Positions 56,748 to 64,000 of a stretch of DNA of 64,000 bases are shown piece by piece. The translations under genes were made by a program, and so were the position numbers. The notes below the pieces were generated by a model. It did not search any database and was not told the origin of the DNA. It saw nothing but the letters and a program-made list of their open reading frames with translations. Location: NCBI RefSeq assembly GCF_022458985.1, contig NC_061776.1:6556088-6620087 (forward strand), in the 5' to 3' direction. The stretch comes from Mugil cephalus. Its lineage: Eukaryota; Chordata; Actinopteri; Mugiliformes; Mugilidae. The first letter of the stretch is position 1, and the number at the start of each line of letters is the position of its first letter.

Positions 56748-56781
<34 letters not shown>

Positions 56782-56809
56782 AACGCTCTCCCAACTGAGC
56801 TATTTCGGC
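56737..56809 (-). tRNA. tRNA-Phe (anticodon GAA)
   Basis: The reverse strand gives a full 73-nt cloverleaf: acceptor GCCGAAA pairing with TTTCGGC, discriminator A, D-arm GCTC/GAGC, anticodon loop CTGAAGA, and a T-arm CCTGG-TTCGATC-CCGGG. A box (TAGCTCAGTTGG) and B box (GGTTCGATCCC) are intact. It matches the conserved vertebrate tRNA-Phe except for one anticodon-stem base, which makes a U-G pair (28-42). A TTTT run (plus-strand AAAA at 56713-56716) about 20 nt past the 3' end could terminate Pol III. Confidence 0.93.
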
Positions 56810-57111
56810 CATGTGAGCGCATTCCTGCCACCATCTGGACTGGAATGTAAAGATTCAGCACACAAAGTGTCGACAAGCATGAAGACTAACGACACTGATG
56901 AACTGAACCAGTTGGAACCAGAATCAATTATCGATGTCAATCCCAACCTCCTCAGAAATGTAACTACACATCACAGTAATACAGAGCGCAACAGATTTAA
57001 TTGGTCCGCTTGGTTGTTGCATGTTTCTGCTTTAGTATTTCTGCCTGGTTCTCCATCTTTGCAATTTTTGGATTGTTGTTAGGGATTCAATTAAGATGGA
57101 CCACATTTACT

Positions 57112-57215
57112 AAGGTTAACTGAGGAGGTCTGGAGATATAAACATTTGTATGACTTGTGTTCGGTGAAATTTTGGTAAAAGTTTTAGTCGGTATTGTTGA
57201 AAATGAAGCAGGAAG
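57112..57215. repeat. Dispersed repeat shared with 8.9 kb
   Basis: Same order of GTTAACTGAGGAGG, ACATTTGTATGA, GGTGAAATTTTGG and ATTGTTGAAAATGAAGCAGG as at 8876-8985. Confidence 0.55.
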
Positions 57216-58236
57216 TAATAGCAAAAATTAACCCGACTGGTAAAAAAAAAAGACACAGCACCGAGTTTGGGTGGTGTTTTTACAGACTGAAGACACTGAT
57301 GAGCGCACAAGTATAAATGGTTCGCACCAACATAGGCAGGTTACAGCAGCTTGGTCCCACAGTTCTCTAAAAGCGTCTTCAGGTTTTCCATATAGGCACC
57401 AAAGGACAGGATGGTTCCAGCACAGATCCACACTGTTAACTTACTAAATATACGTTTGACTAAAGTGGTCCTAACTGAATTTTAACAAGGCTTAAAGTTA
57501 CGCACGAATTAGGGCTTTTTGTCCTTGCAGGTTACTAGCTTTCTGAAAACCTCACCTCCACACTCGAACTCCACCACTTTGATCGTTTTTGCCTGGAGGT
57601 GCCGCACAGAGCTTCAAATCCACTTTAAGTTTTCTCATGTTGACTGATGTCGACAGATCAAAAACACCATCAGCTCCGTCAGAGCTGGAGAGAAGCTACT
57701 TCCCACCAACATCTGCATGAACTGTTGGTGGACCTCTGATAACTGCACTAAAGTCCCTAGTTACATCTCAACGTCAAGACTCCACGAAACATACGTCCAC
57801 AGTACCAACGAGAGAGATTCAAGATGTCTCTGGCTCAAAGGAGGACAGTCAGTTACTCAAAGCAGCTCGATGTCTGGACTCACTGAACCAATGAAAAACG
57901 TCACCGCTTACGTCCAAACTGAGGCATCAGCGAATGTCTTTGCAGAGCAACAAGCAATTTGAATTTCAATAATCTCTCACAGTTGTAGATTCATGGAATA
58001 ATGAAGGGGAAAAAAAGGCTATTGGGTGTAAAATTTTCCATTTTTTACATTATTTTACTTCACTACGTCACAACCAGGCTCAAACTAAACAAACAGGACG
58101 ACCACATGAATATCACTGCAGCTGGAGATTACGATGAGGAATCCTTCAGGGACCGACTGAACCCTGATCCAGGTTTGCTGCTGTATAAATAAATATGCTG
58201 CACAGTCTGTGTTCATGTGATAGTAACGTAGTCACA

Positions 58237-58260
58237 CTGACAGACAGACAGACAGACAGA
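58237..58260. repeat. (ACAG)n microsatellite
   Basis: Five to six ACAG units. Confidence 0.85.
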
Positions 58261-59404
58261 GCTCCCCTGAGTCTGTCATACATTACGAAAATGCCTTTGT
58301 GTGTCGCATGCATGTATCTTTAGCTTCCAGGGAATGTGAGTATTTTATCAGAGCCTCTCAGCTCTGCCGGCATTTCATTTATAGTCGGTGTGGATCATTG
58401 TCGATAATAAACCTGTTTATTTCCATCCAGCTCCCTGAATAATCCCTCAGCTACAGCAGGACGGTCCACAAAGCCAGCGGAGAGGTTTTTTTGTGGCGCG
58501 GCTGCACCTCCACGCTTTTCTACAGTAATAGTCTTTTCTCTTTACAAGCAAGATGAGATCTGGGGCTACATTTGCACCGTTGCCGTTCAACAGAAATCAA
58601 TTTTACAGCGGCTGCAGCCGGACAGTAAAAACAGCAGATTGCCTCGCGCCACCACAAAGAAATGATCCAATATCAAAGTTGCCAAGGAGATACCTTTCTG
58701 TTCTGCAGAAAGTGGGATGACATATTGGACGATTTATAAAAGAAATGCAGCGTCAACAGAACAGCAGGAGCGTACTCTGCATGCACCACTGGATTTAAAA
58801 GAATAATTTGTGCTACAGAAATAGTGTAAATGTTTGCAGAGCTTTATGCATTTGGCCACAGTCACAGGAATGGCCTGAAATATACCCTGAAAGCAGGACT
58901 GTGAGGGTAAATAAAGAACTGAAAGGGAGAGGATGTGGACACCTTCATGCCTTAAGATGATTTGAAGCATTCTGTTTAAAATGTGAATCCTACAAGCACG
59001 CGCTGCAAAGAAGCCGCTTATGCCCTGGTAAATGTTATCAAAAGGAGGCACAGGAGGAGGAAAAATGAGCTCAGGAGTTTAAGAAAAAACAAAAAAAAAA
59101 AAAACAGGTTCACTTATGTTTTGCAGGAGGAGGCAGACCTGGATTAAAAGGTGGATTTGCCCAGAGAAACAAAGAGTCTTTATGTAGCCGATGTGACCGG
59201 TGTGACCACATTAGCAGTGAACATTTACAGAGGGATGTCAGCACACTCTTCAGTTCCTCTTTAATACCTAGAAAGGCTTCACTCTGCAGAGACGGGATTT
59301 TAAAAAAGATGCACAAAAATAGAGACTGAAAAAGAAATACATACATATAAAAAGATGCATTTGGGATCTAGTGCAAATCAAACATATCCACCGATAAATC
59401 AACA

Positions 59405-59990
59405 ACTAGCGCCCCCTACCTACCAAATATGTTCTATATTAAACTCAGCCTAGTGCTGTTTATAAATATGCATTATTATCATCATTCTGCATTCTCACAC
59501 ACAGATTCAAATATTCTTTTTTTATTTCAAACATGTGCACCTGTAGTGTGGCCAACTGTCCTTAACATAAACATACCTGATATAAACATTGGAGTGTGCG
59601 TCGGGGGTTTCACCCGGGGACTGACCAGGCTCTCGGCCAAGTGAGGGGAACCTGACAATATGCCGCCTCGTGATTGGCTCAGCAGCGATAGGGGCGGGGC
59701 TTACTGTGTACAGATTAGATTGACAGATCTAGTGTGGGAGTCTGTGTGAAACGGTCACTGTTGAGAGAGAGTGAAGCGCTGACTGAAAGAAAACATCGTC
59801 TACCTCCATTTATCCCTCTACTAAAATATGTTGGATTCATTTTAAATAAATTCAAATTTGTGGGGCAAAATTTTTATATACATATATATATATAAAATGT
59901 CTAATCAACCAAAGATTTTTCGACCCCTCTGCAGTACCTCCGATGACCTGCTAGGGGCAGCGGACCCCATATTGAAGACCTATGAACTAC
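59405..59990. repeat. Dispersed repeat shared with 47.7 kb, interrupted
   Basis: The left half (59405-59545) and right half (59812-59990) match 47690-48085, while about 59546-59811 has no counterpart there. Either an insertion here or a deletion in the other copy. Confidence 0.6.
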
Positions 59991-60184
59991 AGCGACAGAT
60001 CTTCAACGTTAACTTTCCCTCTGTGAACTGTGGGTGGAGACAAATCTCACAACATGTGCAAACACAGAAACACGCTGCAAGAAGCTTTAAGAACAATAAA
60101 TATTAATAAGATTATCAACGGTTTGCACCTTCCCTCCACATCTAAATGTGAGACTCCTTCTGATTGTTCCATCTGTTCTGGTGG

Positions 60185-60275
60185 ATGTGGGTATGTATAT
60201 GATTTATATGATGTATAAGATGTATAAGATGTTGTATATGATGTATATGATGTTGTATAAGTTGTATATGATGAG
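60185..60275. repeat. GATGTATAT-type tandem repeat
   Basis: Imperfect repeats of ATGATGTATA and AAGATGTATA words. Confidence 0.75.
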
Positions 60276-60679
60276 GTGGTACATGTGTTTTTATTAATAG
60301 CGTCCATGTAAACACTGTATTGCATCTATGGGAAAAGCTAATGATGGAGGGTTTATTCTGCAGCTTTGGTTTTCTGGTGCAATCAAAGCATCAGTGGAGG
60401 TGTTTTAACATCTCAGGAGAAAACTTCGGGGGGGGGGGGGTTTACTTCCCACCTGGGAGGAAAGACGACGAGGACCTGGCTGTGTTAACTGCAGAGTGAC
60501 TCCACTGTCATGTCATGATCTGATTAAACATGAAGCTTGGGGTTTATATCCATTCGAAAAAAAAGACGACGATACAAACAACTACATCTGACTCCAGAGT
60601 AAACTTCCTGATTATTTCTTTACATTACACTAAATATCAAGAATCAAAAGACTTCACTGATGAAATCTCTGTCGAGACC

Positions 60680-60780
60680 AGAGCTGGGTATCGTTTTAAA
60701 AATTTCAATATCGACACCAGTACCCTTAAAACAACTAATACCATTTTTTTTTTACTTCATTCAACATTAATCATGTGAAT
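60680..60780. repeat. GGGTATCG repeat fragment
   Basis: CTGGGTATCGTTTTAAAAAT, then TCAATATCGACACCAGTACC, a dispersed fish-type repeat start. Confidence 0.45.
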
Positions 60781-61857
60781 AGAAAGACGTCGTGTGTCTC
60801 GATGGAAAACCAGAACTGAATCATTTTAGCGTTTCCTGTTTTAACCAGATGTCATAGATGTGAGTTGAATATTATAACACAGGAAGAGAGACTGACCTCA
60901 ACGTTTCAACCAAACAAATAAAAAGAACGAGGTCAGTTTTACAGTTAACACACTATAAATGACGAGGAAATCTGTTTGCGGAACAAACCTCCACGGGGTG
61001 GAATAATTTCCTCTGAAGGCCAAACATGATGAAAGGTGACTAACACCTCATTCAAAGCCACAAATAAAGGCAGATAAAGACAGAAAGCCTCCATCACGCT
61101 GTGTTTAAACTCGGGGATTTAAAAACCTCAGTGGCAGGACACTGACCCGGCTTTTATGTGTTTGAGATGAAACTTTTTGATAAGATAAAGTGTGTCTCTG
61201 TAAACAGGCTTCTCAAGTTTGGAGCCAAATAAATAGTTTTATTTACGACTTTAAGGACAAAAAACTCTTATTATCTTTGGGGCCAATCTGACCCCATTCA
61301 CGTTTTACTTTTTTGTCCCCAACATAATGTTATTATTCATGATAATAGTTATGATATTAGGTTTTCATACCAAGTGTTATAGATAACAAGAATTATGTAC
61401 TTAGAAATAAACCTAAACAATGAGAGTTTATGTTGATCTGTAGTTGTGAAGATATTCTGGATTGATATATGAGGTGATTTGTTTTTTTATTGAAGGAGCT
61501 ATTCAGGTAGTCAACAAACACCTGACACATAAACATTTTTTTTTACTTTGATCATTTTTGATGTTTTAAATTGCAATGATAAAAAGTGTTAGAAAACTTT
61601 AAGGGTAATAGGAGTGAAAGATGCAGCTGCTTCTGGATTTGATTTCTGCTCATGACGTCTAATAAAGAACTACACAGATTTGAGGCAATAAAATGCAAAA
61701 AGCAAGATTTAAATAATACGTACATGAATATTAACAGTTCACTGGTTTTGCTTTAAGAAGGAAATAAGAATAAAAATCACCACCTCACCTGAACATGAGG
61801 TCGCTCTGTAGTTTCCTGGTTTACAAAGCACCGTTCTTCTTCCACCATCATTACACT

Positions 61858-61869
61858 GCCACCTGCTGG
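61858..61869 (-). promoter_or_regulatory. CTCF-core-like motif
   Basis: GCCACCTGCTGG within CACTGCCACCTGCTGGACTG; same orientation as those at 38.6 and 51.3 kb. Confidence 0.25.
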
Positions 61870-61897
61870 ACTGGAGAAACACTGCAAGATTAAATCA

Positions 61898-62460
61898 TTG
61901 TTTTGTTTGTCTCCTCCTTCTTTTCCCCTTACTCTTCTTCTACACCTCATGCTCCTTCTCTTCCTAATTCTCCTTCTTCTCCTCCTACTCCTTCTTCTTC
62001 TTCATTATCTCATCCTGCTCCTTCTGTTTCATTTCTTCCTCCTTCTCTTCTTTCTCTTCCCAATTCTTCTTCAACTCCTTCTTTCTCCTCTACCTCTTCT
62101 TCATCTCCTGTCTTTTTCTTTTACCTCCTCTTCTTCTTCTCCTAATCCTTGTTTGTTGTTTCTTCCTCCACCTCCTCCTTTTTCTTCATCATCTAATCCT
62201 ACTTCTTGTTTCTTTTCTTCCTCCTTCTCCTCTTCCTAATTCTTCTTATTCTCCTCCTACTCCTTCTTTGTTGGTTCCTCCACCTCCTTCTTCTCCTCCT
62301 TCGTCTTCATCATCTCCTCCTATTCCTTCTGTTTCGTTTCCTCCGCCTCCTCCTCTTCCACCTTCTTCTTATCCTTTCCTAAATTTTCTTCCTCTAAGTC
62401 TTCTTCGTGTCTTCCTACTCATTATTTTTTGTTTCCTCCTACTCAGACCTCTGCTCCATC
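61898..62460. repeat. Long polypyrimidine (CTT/CCT)n tract
   Basis: About 560 bp nearly free of purines on the plus strand, built from TTCTCCTCC, CTTCTTCTT and CCTCCTTCT words. Frames open through it code for Ser/Leu/Phe/Pro runs and are not genes. Confidence 0.9.
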
Positions 62461-62464
62461 CTGA

Positions 62465-62880
62465 CCACTAGGGGTGGGCGATACTGGGAAATTTCGATCC
62501 GATACCAAATAAATACAGGGCTAGTATCGCCGATAACGGTACTTTTTCTTCACTTCCTCTTAACTAATACCTGTGTAAATGTCTTCTCTTCCAATACTGA
62601 TACATTTCAATAACAGCATCCGTTCCAGTTGTGCGATGCTGCTGTGATGCTAAGATTTGAGCATCAAATTCTGTCGATATCTAATTTTTACTACAGGTGA
62701 GGAGGGAGAAGCTCCTGATGTGAACAGACATGGAGAGAAGCTGAATGAACTCGGTGAGGAATTTACTGGACGTGTAGAAAAGAAACTGGAACAAAAGTAT
62801 CAATCTCGTCACGCTAGTATCAATCCGATACCGATACTGGCCTTGGTATCGATACAGCCCGACCAGCTTCAGTCTCTTGG
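62465..62880. repeat. GATACC-family repeat, two segments
   Basis: GGGTGGGCGATACTGGGAAA with CGATCCGATACC and TAGTATCGCCGATAACGG (62465-62545), and CAATCCGATACCGATACTGG with TGGTATCGATACAGCCCGAC (62815-62872). These may be the two ends of one element of about 415 bp. Confidence 0.55.
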
Positions 62881-64000
62881 CCCTAAACTGTCAATCACCT
62901 GCAGCCGTGGATCCAACAGACCAGTCTCTCTGTTTTTCAACCTCAGGCAGTAAAACCAATTAGTGTCTGACAGCCTCAAGTTTCCAAACTCCGTTTTTAT
63001 TTTCTTCGCCCTCTGACCACAAAACAATCTCGTTCATTGACCGGTGTCAACACAGGTCACGCAGAGAGGAGTCGCTGCAGGATACCTCCCTGGTTGTTGT
63101 GATTCATTTGTCTATCACAGTCAGTCCAAATCAAATCTTGTTTGTCCTTGATTGTGCGTCCGGAAAAACAGTTGTCTGGATCTCTGATGTCCTCAATCTG
63201 AAAACACTGATGTAAATTTCACAGAGAAGAAATCCCACTATGGATATAACAATCACATCACAATTAGCAGCAGTGTTTTTGTGTTTGTGAGCTTCTCTAA
63301 AGTGAGATGAGACCCGACACAAATGACCCTTGTGGAAGTGTTAATTTCCTTCAGCAGCATGTGTGCGTTTTATTTGCATATGGAATGTGTTTTATTGTTC
63401 TCTGATGAGACGTTCAGCTCAGTGACAATCAAATCGTTTCCACTTTTGATTCCATTTGGCTCAAACGCAACAGAAGACACACACACAGAGAGAGTTTCAA
63501 CGAGAGAGATTAGATCAGAGGAGGTTTTTTTTTTTTGGAGAAGGAAATGTCAGCTTCATCCTCAGGGGGAAATATTTCACAATGATTTACACAACAATTT
63601 CAATCTGGACCAAAGCCGTCTCCTCTGGTTTCAGGTTCTCCATCCAGGCCAATCCAGATTATCCCAGGTCTGGACTGTGCAGACATGAGAAACTATTAAA
63701 ACTTCAGTGGTAGACCAATATTTTAGACCAAATAAAGAAAGTTGTAGAGTTTATGCTGATATCAGACTCATATTCTGAAGCTTTTTCTTTCTTTTAGACT
63801 TTCTTCAAGTTCAGGGACTCATGAGGACAGTCTGTATGTTACAGTCTGACCAATTCAAATCATGGGTGCCATGTTATCGCCAACGTCCATCAATATGTAA
63901 AAGGTCCTCACTTAAATATCCCAGCGTCTACTTACTTTAAATATCTTAAATATGAGCCTGTAAAATGCTTTGTAGCCCAATCACCTCATCAGTCATGGAG
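62881..64000. other. Intergenic, no gene seen
   Basis: No coding, RNA or clear repeat signal to the window end. Confidence 0.5.

Larger units (their letters stand above)
56830..59400. other. Intergenic, mostly unique
   Basis: Contains the repeat at 57.1 kb and a short ACAG repeat (58237-58260). The open frames here resemble no known protein. The 58.3-58.8 kb stretch is more GC-balanced than its surroundings. Confidence 0.5.

Noticed and set aside
61898..62471. Overlapping Leu/Ser/Pro-rich open frames
   Set aside because: Low-complexity polypyrimidine tract lacks stops in all plus frames.
1..64000. CRISPR arrays, prokaryotic operons, integrated viral genes
   Set aside because: None seen; direct repeats are microsatellites or dispersed eukaryotic elements, and no viral-like polyprotein or transposase frame is present.

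Overview
This is vertebrate nuclear DNA, almost certainly from a ray-finned (teleost) fish. It has spliced genes with GT-AG introns, proteins that align with vertebrate families, many short dispersed repeats of the kind common in fish genomes, and abundant microsatellites. I cannot name the species. Three protein genes and one tRNA gene can be supported; the rest is intron or intergenic DNA rich in repeats.

Layout. (1) 1-4330, plus strand: the last three coding exons and 3' UTR of an enhancer-of-polycomb gene (epc1-like), a subunit of the NuA4/TIP60 histone acetyltransferase complex. (2) 4330-12880: intergenic, with degenerate telomere-like repeats near 10.2 kb and a large CTAC satellite at 11.34-12.22 kb. 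(3) 12881-22346, minus strand: arsi, a secreted or lysosomal-type arylsulfatase in ten coding exons, carrying a 166-residue Lys/Pro/Ser-rich in-frame segment inside the sulfatase domain. Either of two phase-compatible splice acceptors could be used, so that segment could be included or skipped. (4) 22.3-29.1 kb: the gap between the divergent arsi and tcof1 genes, with a GC-rich block at 24.55-24.84 kb and several repeats. (5) 29272-49248, plus strand: tcof1 (treacle), 14 coding exons, an N-terminal LisH domain, acidic/serine segments and a highly Lys-rich C-terminal half; the 3' UTR runs to about 50.5 kb. (6) 50.5-64 kb: intergenic, with a tRNA-Phe(GAA) gene at 56737-56809 (minus strand), repeats and a long polypyrimidine tract at 61.9-62.46 kb.

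Context. Head-to-head ARSI and TCOF1 is also the order on human 5q32, which supports both identifications. The epc1-like neighbour is not found beside ARSI in human, so that flank reflects a rearrangement. The three genes belong to unrelated pathways (chromatin acetylation, sulfate-ester hydrolysis, rRNA synthesis) and I see no sign that they form a functional system. Gene models were assembled by hand from splice sites and reading phase; coding lengths are multiples of three (arsi 752 codons plus stop; tcof1 771 codons plus stop). The tcof1 total requires a GC donor for intron 5.

The most noteworthy signals are the optional Lys-rich insert in arsi, the many introns of arsi, the GC donor and UG-repeat acceptor in tcof1, and a set of inverted-repeat (MITE-like or foldback) elements in introns.
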